DNA from: Flavobacteriales bacterium
GTDB lineage: Bacteria; Bacteroidota; Bacteroidia; Flavobacteriales_D; Crocinitomicaceae
Direction of reading: 5' to 3'
DNA length: 8,495 bases
Assembly: GCA_947496835.1 (NCBI GenBank)
Contig: CANMFV010000034.1
Span: 1 to 8,495 of the forward strand
Position numbers and translations under genes: made by a program. The notes under the pieces were generated by a model. The model had not been told where the DNA came from. It ran no database searches and saw only the letters and a list, made by a program, of their open reading frames with translations. Each line of letters begins with the position of its first letter. Position 1 is the first letter of the stretch. Below, one piece after another: positions 1 through 6,624 of the stretch.

Positions 1-1
1 A

Positions 2-37
2 ATCCTTGAATCTATCGAAGAAACACGTGTTGATTAG
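2..37 (+). CDS. possible 3' end of an upstream gene (partial)
   Basis: The frame from base 2 stays open for eleven codons from the window edge and reads ILESIEETRVD before a TAG stop at 35-37. The other two forward frames end at 7-9 and at 84-86, the latter running into metF. Codon choice (GAA, CGT, GTT, GAT) is compatible with coding, but the stretch is too short to identify. In Bacteroidota metF often follows methionine synthase genes. I do not recognise this tail as a MetH C-terminus, so its identity is open. Confidence 0.25.
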   Translation: MLESIEETRVD

Positions 38-57
38 TCCGTTTCTTATGAAAGCAG

Positions 58-65
58 TATCTTTG
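58..65 (+). promoter_or_regulatory. candidate Bacteroidota -7 promoter element for metF
   Basis: The bases TATCTTTG, followed by T, match the phylum's -7 consensus TAnnTTTG(Y). Transcription would begin around 70-72, giving a leader of about 11 bases that is almost all A before the metF ATG. The only upstream TTG that could act as the -33 element is at 30-32, 25 bases away, slightly more than the usual spacing. The motif lies just behind the possible upstream stop at 35-37, which fits metF having its own promoter. No long leader and no room for a SAM-responsive riboswitch are seen. Confidence 0.45.
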
Positions 66-82
66 TCTACGCTAAAAAAAAT

Positions 83-1033
83 ATGAAAGTAACAGACCAT
101 ATAGAAAATGCAAACGGCACACTTTTCTCCTTTGAGATATTGCCTCCATTGAAAGGAAAAAGTATTCAATCGATTTACGAAGGAATTGATCCATTGATGG
201 AGTTTAAACCGAAATTTGTTAATGTTACTTATCACCGAGAGGAATTCATATACAAAGAACGCGAGAATGGTTTACTCGAAAAAATCGCCATTCGTAAACG
301 ACCCGGAACAGTTGGTATTTGTGCCGCGATTATGAACAAATACGACGTGGATGCCATTCCACATTTGATTTGTGGTGGTTTTAGCAAAGAAGAAACGGAA
401 AATGCGTTAATTGATTTGCAATTTTTAGGAATTGACAATGTTTTGGCTTTGCGTGGTGATTCCATTAAAACAGAAAGTTCGTTTCGTCCTCACAAAGAGG
501 GACATGAATTCGCAGTAGATTTAATTCATCAGATTAGCGAAATGAATAACGGGAACTATACGATGGACGATGTTCAATTAGAACCCACCAACTTTTGCAT
601 TGGAACTGCGGGATATCCAGAGAAGCACTTCGAGGCGATGAATTTGGAGACAGATTTATTAAATGTGAAACGAAAGGTCGATGCAGGAGCATCGTACATT
701 GTTACACAAATGTTTTTTGATAATTCGAAGTTTTTCCGTTTTGTAGATGCCTGCAGAAATGCTGGAATTACGGTTCCAATCATCCCAGGAGTGAAGCCAT
801 TGAAAACGTTAACCCATATTTCATTTTTGCCTAAATTCTTTCATATTGATTATCCAATCGAGTTATCTACTGAGCTTTTAAAGTGTAAAGACAATAAAGA
901 TGTCGAGCAAGTTGGAATTGAATGGGGAATTCAGCAATCAAAAGAATTAATGGCGCAAGGCGTTCCGTGTATTCATTATTACACGATGTCAAATTCGACA
1001 TCTGTTCAAAAAATCGCTCGTGAAGTTTTTTAA
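83..1033 (+). CDS. metF: 5,10-methylenetetrahydrofolate reductase MetF
   Basis: This cytoplasmic FAD enzyme reduces 5,10-methylenetetrahydrofolate to 5-methyltetrahydrofolate, the methyl donor for methionine synthase. The 316-residue product is a single TIM-barrel catalytic domain of normal bacterial length, without the regulatory C-terminal domain of eukaryotic enzymes. Visible family motifs are FEILPP (17-22) with Glu18 in the place of the catalytic glutamate, NVTYH (47-51), PHLIC (93-97), the ALRGD loop (122-126) with the folate-contacting aspartate, GTAGYPEKH (174-182), YIVTQMFFD (205-213) and the IPGVKPL strand (234-240). The ATG at 83 follows an A-rich stretch typical of starts in this phylum and lies just behind a candidate promoter. 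A small exported-protein gene follows 10 bases after the stop. No key residue is missing. Confidence 0.96.
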   Translation: MKVTDHIENANGTLFSFEILPPLKGKSIQSIYEGIDPLMEFKPKFVNVTYHREEFIYKERENGLLEKIAIRKRPGTVGICAAIMNKYDVDAIPHLICGGFSKEETENALIDLQFLGIDNVLALRGDSIKTESSFRPHKEGHEFAVDLIHQISEMNNGNYTMDDVQLEPTNFCIGTAGYPEKHFEAMNLETDLLNVKRKVDAGASYIVTQMFFDNSKFFRFVDACRNAGITVPIIPGVKPLKTLTHISFLPKFFHIDYPIELSTELLKCKDNKDVEQVGIEWGIQQSKELMAQGVPCIHYYTMSNSTSVQKIAREVF

Positions 1034-1043
1034 TTTTTCCATT

Positions 1044-1577
1044 ATGAAAGCACTACTTACAGTATTTTTATTTTTTTCATTTGCGGTTTTTGGACAGCAA
1101 ATCAAGTTCAAGAATGCCTTGGTTATTGGTCAATTTGACAAGTCTGAGGATCGTTATGCAATGGAATTGAATTTAGTAGAAATACTTCAGCAAAATGGAC
1201 ACAAAGCCTTCCCGTCCTTTAATTTTCTTAAACAGGGGGAAGTTCTAGGGAATATATTAAACGACTCAACTAAAAACATTTTAAAATCAAAAGGACTAGA
1301 TGCTTATGTAGTCCTATCTGTTCGTGGATATGACCGAAAATTCAAGCCTTCTGAATCCCAAACTACATTGAAAGACATGTTAGAGATGACTAGTATTTAC
1401 CACATTTACAGAGATGAGGCAACATCGGTTACTTTTGAGTTTACTTTTTTTGATTTTAATAATCAATTGATTGGACGTAGTTTATTGAAATGTGGCAATG
1501 TTTCTGATCGAGATTCAGTGATGAAACGATTCCGAAAGAAATTACCTAAATTAATTTTAAAGAACTGGAAGTCTTAA
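1044..1577 (+). CDS. small exported protein of unknown function
   Basis: The 177-residue product has a clear signal peptide: a hydrophobic stretch at 4-16 ending AVFG, with probable cleavage before Gln18. There is no lipobox cysteine, so it should be a soluble periplasmic or secreted protein. The mature part starts with a beta strand (NALVIGQF, 24-31), then a helix rich in E and L (ELNLVEILQQNGHKAF, 41-56), then GLDAYVVLSVRGYD (84-97), and ends in a very basic tail (KRFRKKLPK). This strand-helix-strand order, with a 'G.DA.V.....' turn, recalls small periplasmic or lipoprotein domains of unknown function, but I cannot assign a named family. I chose the ATG at 1044; an in-frame GTG at 1020 would overlap metF and put eight extra residues before the signal peptide. 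Likely co-transcribed with metF; nothing ties it to folate metabolism. Confidence 0.75.
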   Translation: MKALLTVFLFFSFAVFGQQIKFKNALVIGQFDKSEDRYAMELNLVEILQQNGHKAFPSFNFLKQGEVLGNILNDSTKNILKSKGLDAYVVLSVRGYDRKFKPSESQTTLKDMLEMTSIYHIYRDEATSVTFEFTFFDFNNQLIGRSLLKCGNVSDRDSVMKRFRKKLPKLILKNWKS

Positions 1578-1580
1578 GGA

Positions 1581-2483
1581 TTACTTTTGCATTTCGTATT
1601 GCTTCTGCATTTCTTTGTCTTCCGGTGTGCTATACACCCCACATTTATTTGGTTTTTCAAAAAGTTTAATGAATTTAACTTGCGCTTGAATTGGCCAATA
1701 TCCTGAGGAATACCAGTCAAAATAAGCATTAAATCCATCCCAATTTTTTACTGTTACAATTGGAAGCGTAATGCTTGGAACGAACATCCATGCCTTGTTT
1801 AAGCGAATACCAAGTCCCAAACTATACACAAATTGTGCGGCAAGTTTTTCTTCTGTCAAGCCTTGATAGTTACGTGTTGCATAAATTGGAGGAAAATCGT
1901 TCGAATAAGATGTGTCCCCGGGAGAAGCACAGTACGAAAACTGAAAACCTATGCTATTATCAATAAAGTGTTTTCTAACTTTCACAATTTTTTTCTTACC
2001 GAAGTATACCAGCGAGTGAGCGCTATATCGTCCGTATATGTAGCCGTTTTTTAATGCTCCATATTCGTTTTGTATGCCAAGCAAGTCACCAGAAGCAGTT
2101 TTATAAGTGATTTCGGTTTCTTCGGTTCCACGAATTAAACTATACCCAATTCCCCAGTCGAAATAGTCAATGATGCGGCTTTTCTTTAAGGCTTTGATGG
2201 GTGTTCCTTTCCATTTTGGAAAATGAACCATCCCGAATTCTGCGTAAAATCCCAATTTGCTTTTTGGCGTAATGCTGTAATTACCGCGAGATCCATTGGA
2301 CGCAGTTAATTCACCCAGAATTGGTTTTGTGTGAAAAGAGTAGGTTGGTCCAATAGAAAATTGAATGCCGTGATTACTCACTACCATGTAGTCATTTCCT
2401 TTTTTTTTCGACTTTTCGAATCCACCTTGAGAAAAAACAAAGGATGAACACAAAAGAGGAAGAAAGAACAAGATTTTTTTCAT
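1581..2483 (-). CDS. putative outer-membrane beta-barrel protein, unknown function
   Basis: The 300-residue product begins MKKILFFLPLLCSSFVFS, a signal peptide probably cut before Gln19. A short lysine-rich linker (24-29) follows. After it come alternating polar and hydrophobic/aromatic segments ending in turns with G, N, D or K: 40-50, 77-88, 107-118, 156-162, 173-184, 215-229, 231-241 and 262-275. This is the look of a small membrane beta barrel of about 8 to 10 strands; the strand count is a guess. The protein does not end in an aromatic residue but has a charged tail (277-300) carrying the tetrapeptide EMQK twice. The ATG is 2 bases after the kmo stop, so translation is probably coupled to kmo and the kmo promoter serves both. 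No family name can be given from sequence alone. A solvent-exposed, non-barrel beta protein is the alternative. Confidence 0.75.
   Translation of the reverse strand: MKKILFFLPLLCSSFVFSQGGFEKSKKKGNDYMVVSNHGIQFSIGPTYSFHTKPILGELTASNGSRGNYSITPKSKLGFYAEFGMVHFPKWKGTPIKALKKSRIIDYFDWGIGYSLIRGTEETEITYKTASGDLLGIQNEYGALKNGYIYGRYSAHSLVYFGKKKIVKVRKHFIDNSIGFQFSYCASPGDTSYSNDFPPIYATRNYQGLTEEKLAAQFVYSLGLGIRLNKAWMFVPSITLPIVTVKNWDGFNAYFDWYSSGYWPIQAQVKFIKLFEKPNKCGVYSTPEDKEMQKQYEMQK
2400..2408 (-). repeat. homopolymer tract (A9 on the coding strand)
   Basis: Nine consecutive A on the - strand encode Lys26-Lys28 of the putative barrel protein, a few residues after the signal-peptide cleavage site. The tract is followed by GGA. 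Gain or loss of one base would shift the frame early in the mature protein. In the present sequence the frame is intact. Confidence 0.9.
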
Positions 2484-2485
2484 GC

Positions 2486-3847
2486 TTAGAATTTAAAGTC
2501 AGCACTTTTTTCCAATAAGATATCCATGACAATTTTCGAATCCCATTCTTTTTCAATGTTAGGAAGCGCCATCACTTCATCCATGATATCACTTTGAGCT
2601 TTTCCTTGTTTATAGGCTTCGCTATATCGTATGTTACTAAATGTAACTTGAGAATATAATGGCAACCATCTATCAGGATGTAAGTCACTAAATTTCGCTT
2701 CAATTTTTTTTCTCAATAGAAATTCTGGATCTGCAACATAGTCTCGCATGACAAAGTAATTATCCAAAGACAAATCTTGTAATGCGTCACCATCCGGTTT
2801 TCGTTCAATACTGTATTCATCAAAAATAGCATTCCAATCATGGTTATGTTTGTGCATCAAGCGATTCATCACTGTACAATCTTCGAATCCAGCATTCATT
2901 CCTTGTCCGTAGAAAGGCACTGTTGCGTGTGCGGCATCACCCATGAGAGCAACTTTTCCATGGGACCAAGGATAACAACGTATAATTGCTAAGTTTGATA
3001 GGGGATGATCTTCCCATGCGTCAGCAATGTTTGGCATCATTTCATAGAAATCTGGGAAAGTCGTTTGAAAGAAGTTATTCACGGCATCGCGTGAAGTTAG
3101 TTTATCAAATGCGTTTTCGCCGCCTTCATGTGGCATGAATAGGGTACATGTAAATGATCCATCTTCGTTAGCCATTGCCATTAACATAAAACGTCCTCTA
3201 GGCCAAATATGCAAAGCGTTTTTGTCCATTTTGTAGGAACCATCAGCATTTGCTGGTAATAAAATCTCTCGGTATCCGTCTGCAACAAAATTCTGACTGT
3301 AATTGAAACGGTTAATTTTTTGGAACGAATTGTATCGAACTGCTGAGAATGCGCCATCAACTCCAAAAACGAGGTCCGCTTGAACGGTAAATACTTTATT
3401 TGTTAAGGTATTTGTAAGGGTAACAATCCCTGCTTTTAAGTCGACTTTATTACATTCATGGTTGTAATGAATGGTTGCATCACCATGTTTCTCGGCCATA
3501 TCCATCATTACAGCATTGGTGCGACCTCTAGAAATCGAATAAATCGCTTGCCCTTCTTTCCCATAAGGTTGATAGGTCAAATTCCCTTGCAAGTCGTGCA
3601 TCATACGACCGTACATTGGAATTCCAATCTTACGAATTTCATCACCAACTCCAACAGCATCGAGAGCAGTCCAACCGCGAACAGAAAGCGCCAAATTGAT
3701 TGATTTCCCTGCACTTATATCTGCTTTTCGAATATCTGAACGTCTTTCATAAATTGTAACGTTGTATCCAGCTTTTGACAGGTAAACTGACCAAAGTGAA
3801 CCAACTAATCCAGCTCCAATAATGATGACTTCTTTTTTCTGTTCCAT
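2486..3847 (-). CDS. kmo: kynurenine 3-monooxygenase
   Basis: This FAD- and NADPH-dependent enzyme hydroxylates L-kynurenine to 3-hydroxykynurenine, in tryptophan degradation and the kynurenine route to NAD that many Bacteroidota use. The 453-residue product has the Rossmann FAD motif GAGLVG (11-16) with the strand-end acidic residue in YERR (33-36), the SINLALSVRG segment (49-58), and the second FAD motif GDAAHATVPFYGQGMNAGFED (303-323). Residues matching the substrate pocket described for the Pseudomonas enzyme are present: Arg81, Tyr95, Asn363 and Tyr398. Tyr313 in VPFYGQG stands where, from memory, the Pseudomonas enzyme has His and the human one Phe. The C-terminus ends FKF without the membrane anchor of mitochondrial KMO, so it is a cytosolic form. 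No other kynurenine-pathway gene is in the window. It has its own candidate promoter, and a putative barrel gene follows after 2 bases. Confidence 0.96.
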   Translation of the reverse strand: MEQKKEVIIIGAGLVGSLWSVYLSKAGYNVTIYERRSDIRKADISAGKSINLALSVRGWTALDAVGVGDEIRKIGIPMYGRMMHDLQGNLTYQPYGKEGQAIYSISRGRTNAVMMDMAEKHGDATIHYNHECNKVDLKAGIVTLTNTLTNKVFTVQADLVFGVDGAFSAVRYNSFQKINRFNYSQNFVADGYREILLPANADGSYKMDKNALHIWPRGRFMLMAMANEDGSFTCTLFMPHEGGENAFDKLTSRDAVNNFFQTTFPDFYEMMPNIADAWEDHPLSNLAIIRCYPWSHGKVALMGDAAHATVPFYGQGMNAGFEDCTVMNRLMHKHNHDWNAIFDEYSIERKPDGDALQDLSLDNYFVMRDYVADPEFLLRKKIEAKFSDLHPDRWLPLYSQVTFSNIRYSEAYKQGKAQSDIMDEVMALPNIEKEWDSKIVMDILLEKSADFKF

Positions 3848-3896
3848 TTAAAATAAATAAGGTAATGAATGTTTAGCTGACTATTCTCGTTCTGAA

Positions 3897-3904
3897 CAAA
3901 GTTA
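3897..3904 (-). promoter_or_regulatory. candidate Bacteroidota -7 promoter element for kmo
   Basis: On the - strand the bases read TAACTTTG followed by T, an exact match to TAnnTTTG(Y). It lies in the 118-base gap between the queG stop and the kmo ATG, in the right orientation. Transcription would start near 3890, giving a leader of roughly 42 bases. No good TTG is found at -33 spacing; the nearest is a TTTT at 3921-3924. This supports a transcription unit of kmo plus the barrel gene, separate from the cluster upstream. The rest of the gap (3848-3965) shows no ORF and no convincing terminator hairpin for the queG side. Confidence 0.5.
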
Positions 3905-3965
3905 AAAACTTACACGGATGAAAACACTTTTCATTTTAGAATTTTCAACAAGTGATGCATGAAAA

Positions 3966-4895
3966 CTAGGGTATTTTCAAGAAGGAGATGTTTCGTTTTA
4001 GCCCTTGAAACTTTGTCCGTTTAACCGGACTTTTTTGAAACAATAGTTGAAATCCTTCTTCTTGCAAATCCATCCAATCTTGTTTTTTTAAATCGAGTAA
4101 ATCGGGATGAGGAATAAATCGTGGTTCGTTATGGAGTGAAGAGAATCGGTTCCATGGGCAAACATCTTGACAAATATCACAACCAAACATCCAATTATCT
4201 ATTTTCCCCTCAAACTCTTTGGGTAATAGTTCATCTTTTAATTCGATGGTTAAATAGGAAATGCATTTTGAACCGTTGACTACATATGGTTCGATGATTG
4301 CATCGGTTGGACAGGCATCAATGCAACGTGTGCAGGTGCCACAATAATCTTTTATAGGACCATCGGCCTCTAATTCCAGGTCGATAATTAAATCTGCAAT
4401 GAAAAAAAAACTTCCTGTTCTGGGATGAATTAAATTGCTGTTTTTCCCAATCCAACCTAGTCCAGCTTTTTTAGCCCAAGCCTTATCCATGACAGGTGCA
4501 GAATCCACAAATCCGCGTCCGTTCACTTCGCCGACTTCTAAATTTATAAATGCAATGAGCTCTTTTAATTTGTCCTTAATGACATGGTGGTAATCTTCTC
4601 CGAAGGCGTATTTCGAGATTTTTGGAGCATCAGGATCACTTTGTTGTTGGTCGGTGTAATAATTAAAAAGAAGTGAGATAACTGTTTTTGCATCATCCAC
4701 CAATAAACGTGGGTCAAGTCTTTTATCAAAATGATTGGCCATATAAGCCATTTCACCTTGATGGTTTTTGTTTAGCCAGTTTTCTAGTCGTGGTGCTTCT
4801 TCTTCCAAAAAGTCAGCTTTGGAAAAACCTACATGAAAAAAGCCAAGTTCGTATGCTTTATTGGTGATGCGTTTCTTGTAATCCACCTTTGGCAA
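3966..4895 (-). CDS. queG: epoxyqueuosine reductase QueG
   Basis: QueG is a cytoplasmic cobalamin-dependent iron-sulfur enzyme that reduces epoxyqueuosine to queuosine at the wobble position of GUN-anticodon tRNAs. The 309-residue product shows the domain order of the family: N-terminal segment with [13 protein letters not shown] (29-41) and the DKRLDP loop (57-62), the cobalamin/active-site region [16 protein letters not shown] (126-141) with Asp131 as the likely catalytic acid, [11 protein letters not shown] (142-152), and two 4Fe-4S motifs: Cys185, Cys188, Cys191 and Cys195, then Cys239, Cys242 and Cys246. It lacks the C-terminal HEAT-like extension of longer QueG proteins, which I recall is normal in Bacteroidota. 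No ATG exists between the in-frame stop at 4932-4934 and Met49, so the start is probably TTG at 4893-4895 (2 bases after ruvB) or GTG three codons later. Both preserve the N-terminal helix. Tightly coupled to ruvB. Confidence 0.93.
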   Translation of the reverse strand: MPKVDYKKRITNKAYELGFFHVGFSKADFLEEEAPRLENWLNKNHQGEMAYMANHFDKRLDPRLLVDDAKTVISLLFNYYTDQQQSDPDAPKISKYAFGEDYHHVIKDKLKELIAFINLEVGEVNGRGFVDSAPVMDKAWAKKAGLGWIGKNSNLIHPRTGSFFFIADLIIDLELEADGPIKDYCGTCTRCIDACPTDAIIEPYVVNGSKCISYLTIELKDELLPKEFEGKIDNWMFGCDICQDVCPWNRFSSLHNEPRFIPHPDLLDLKKQDWMDLQEEGFQLLFQKSPVKRTKFQGLKRNISFLKIP

Positions 4896-4897
4896 TA

Positions 4898-5920
4898 TTA
4901 GAAAAGTCCACCTTGAGTCCAGCCAATATCTTTACCAAGGTGACGGTAGGTTTTTTCCGTTGCCTTTCTTCCTCTCGGAGTTCTCATGAGGAATCCTTCT
5001 TGAATTAGGAAGGGTTCATATACCTCTTCTAAAGTTCCTGCATTTTCACCAATCGCAGTTGCAATCGTTGAAAGTCCAACCGGACCACCGCTAAATTTAT
5101 CAATGATGACTTTCAGTATACGGATATCCATTTCATCGAGACCATTTTCATCGACATTCAGTGCTTTCAGAGCAAATTCGGTGATTTCTTCATCAATTTT
5201 ACCACTTCCTTTGATTTGTGCAAAGTCGCGGACACGTCGCAGAAGGGCGTTGGCAATTCTTGGAGTACCGCGGCTTCTACTGGAAATTTTAAATGCAGCG
5301 GACTCATCTATTTCGATGTGAAGTAAATGTGCGGATCGTTCCACGATGGAAGTGAGTGTTTTTGAATCGTAGTATTCCAAACGTGAATTGATACCAAATC
5401 GCGCTCTAAGCGGAGAAGTAAGCAATCCTGACCGAGTTGTTGCGCCAATTAATGTAAATGGATTCAGGTTAATTTGAATACTACGTGCATTCGCTCCTGA
5501 ATCCAGCATAATGTCTATGACATAATCTTCCATTGCGGAATACAAGTATTCTTCAATAACGGGACTCAAACGGTGAATTTCGTCAATAAATAAGACGTCA
5601 CCAACACCGAGATTCGTAAGGAGTCCGGCCAAATCACCTGCTTTATCTAGCACGGGACCTGAAGTAACTTTGAATCCAACACCTAGTTCGTTGGCGATGA
5701 TATTCGCTAATGTTGTTTTACCAAGTCCCGGGGGACCATGAAGCAAAACGTGATCGAGTGGTTCGTTTCTTAATTGTGCAGCACGAACAAAAACCTCTAG
5801 ATTTTCAACTACGGATGGTTGCCCGGCGAAATCGCTAAGTGTTTTGGGGCGCAGGACTTTATCAATTTCCTGTTCGCCATTTTGAGCTGCCTCGTCTCTG
5901 TAATCAAAAGAATCTTCCAT
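4898..5920 (-). CDS. ruvB: Holliday junction branch migration ATPase RuvB
   Basis: RuvB is the hexameric AAA+ motor that, with RuvA, drives branch migration of Holliday junctions during recombinational repair. The 340-residue product has the usual full length and every signature: the [12 protein letters not shown] lead-in (23-34), Walker A GPPGLGKT (62-69), Walker B FIDEIH (111-116), a beta-hairpin region for RuvA contact around 130-150, sensor 1 GATTRSG (159-165), the LRARFG segment (171-176) with the probable arginine finger, sensor 2 in [14 protein letters not shown] (216-229), and a C-terminal winged helix with [10 protein letters not shown] (278-287) and TPRGR (314-318). ruvA and ruvC are not here. 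The gene is 41 bases downstream of the HAD phosphatase and 2 bases upstream of queG, with an exact -7 promoter motif very close to its ATG. Confidence 0.98.
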   Translation of the reverse strand: MEDSFDYRDEAAQNGEQEIDKVLRPKTLSDFAGQPSVVENLEVFVRAAQLRNEPLDHVLLHGPPGLGKTTLANIIANELGVGFKVTSGPVLDKAGDLAGLLTNLGVGDVLFIDEIHRLSPVIEEYLYSAMEDYVIDIMLDSGANARSIQINLNPFTLIGATTRSGLLTSPLRARFGINSRLEYYDSKTLTSIVERSAHLLHIEIDESAAFKISSRSRGTPRIANALLRRVRDFAQIKGSGKIDEEITEFALKALNVDENGLDEMDIRILKVIIDKFSGGPVGLSTIATAIGENAGTLEEVYEPFLIQEGFLMRTPRGRKATEKTYRHLGKDIGWTQGGLF

Positions 5921-5926
5921 CTTCTA

Positions 5927-5934
5927 CAAAAATA
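5927..5934 (-). promoter_or_regulatory. weak candidate -7 promoter element for ruvB
   Basis: On the - strand the bases read TATTTTTG followed by T, which matches TAnnTTTG(Y). It sits in the 41-base gap before ruvB. However, it ends only 6 bases before the ATG, so the transcript would be leaderless or nearly so, and no TTG is found at -33 spacing. The stretch may simply be the A/T-rich sequence common before starts in this phylum. If real, it would give ruvB-queG some independence from the genes upstream. Confidence 0.25.
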
Positions 5935-5961
5935 CAAAAGCATTCCAAATGGAGCTCTGTT

Positions 5962-6624
5962 CTATTTCTGTATTTCCAATAAGAATTCATTCATTGTCCT
6001 GAAATGAAAATCAGCAACGGAAAGTCGGGGATTTGGAAAATGTGTTTTTTCAGGAATACAAACAACTTTCATCTTCGCGGCAATTCCAGCGATTACGCCG
6101 TTAAAAGAATCTTCAATGACTAAACAATTATTTGGAGAAACGTATAGGTGTTCTGCGACTGTGAGGTAAACAGCTGGATGAGGTTTGCCAAAATCTTCTG
6201 TTTCCGCGGAGTGTGTGAAGTCAAAAAAGTGTTTGATATTTAATTCCGAAAGTACGACTTGAATGAGCCTGTTCGAGGAAGATGTTCCTAGTCCAATTTT
6301 AATTCCGGAATTCTTCAAGTAAGTAAGGGTTTCGATGACACCGGAAAGTGGCGCGGCATTTTTTGAAATGAGTTCAATCATTTTCACTATAATTGCCTCT
6401 TCGACATCCTGTTCATTTTCCACTCCCCAATTTTCATGGTGATTCCAAAAATGAACAACTTCATCGATGCGAAGTCCAACCGTTTTTTGAAAATCCGCTT
6501 TGGTCAACTTCGAACCCAACGAGTGAAACACTTCCTCCATTGCGATTTTCCATAGTGGTTCGGAGTCAATCAAAACGCCATCCATGTCAAAAATGACGGC
6601 TTCGTAATCTGCTAGTTGGATCAT
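5962..6624 (-). CDS. HAD-superfamily sugar-phosphate phosphatase, HxpB/2-deoxyglucose-6-phosphatase type
   Basis: The 220-residue protein is a cytoplasmic Mg-dependent HAD hydrolase with an alpha-helical cap inserted after motif I (subclass IA). Motif I is DMDGVLID (13-20) with nucleophile Asp13 and acid/base Asp15. Motif II is Thr114 in GLGTSSS, motif III is Lys147 in GKPHP, and motif IV is Glu171-Asp172 in VIEDSFNG. The cap segment TVGLRIDEVVHFW (48-60) and the SEPLW after motif I resemble E. coli HxpB (YniC), which dephosphorylates hexitol phosphates and 2-deoxyglucose 6-phosphate. Beta-phosphoglucomutase is the main alternative, since the families are close; the LRID and FW features favour the phosphatase. 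The substrate is inferred. Its ATG overlaps the stop of the upstream exported-protein gene by four bases (ATGA), implying translational coupling. Confidence 0.88.
   Translation of the reverse strand: MIQLADYEAVIFDMDGVLIDSEPLWKIAMEEVFHSLGSKLTKADFQKTVGLRIDEVVHFWNHHENWGVENEQDVEEAIIVKMIELISKNAAPLSGVIETLTYLKNSGIKIGLGTSSSNRLIQVVLSELNIKHFFDFTHSAETEDFGKPHPAVYLTVAEHLYVSPNNCLVIEDSFNGVIAGIAAKMKVVCIPEKTHFPNPRLSVADFHFRTMNEFLLEIQK

Noticed and set aside
1..82. SAM riboswitch or other regulatory RNA in front of metF.
   Set aside because: The candidate promoter leaves a leader of only about 11 bases, and no conserved riboswitch core or paired stems are visible in the 82 bases.
1020..1043. GTG start for the exported protein behind metF, giving eight extra residues and overlap with metF.
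   Set aside because: The ATG at 1044 gives a standard signal peptide beginning MKALL, while the GTG would add residues before it and lie inside the last codons of metF.
1624..1638. Inverted repeat GGTGT/ACACC with a 5-base loop as a terminator for the + strand unit.
   Set aside because: The stem is only five pairs, it lies in the coding sequence of the opposite gene, and no immediate T run follows on either strand.
1775..2054. Overlapping small + strand open frames inside the barrel-protein gene.
   Set aside because: They are antisense to a gene with a good signal peptide and beta pattern, and their products (many C, R, I) look like shadow translation with no family features.
3926..3954. 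CACTT...AAGTG inverted pair in the gap before kmo as a queG terminator or operator.
   Set aside because: Five-base arms separated by 19 bases, with no T run after it, are expected by chance in AT-rich DNA.
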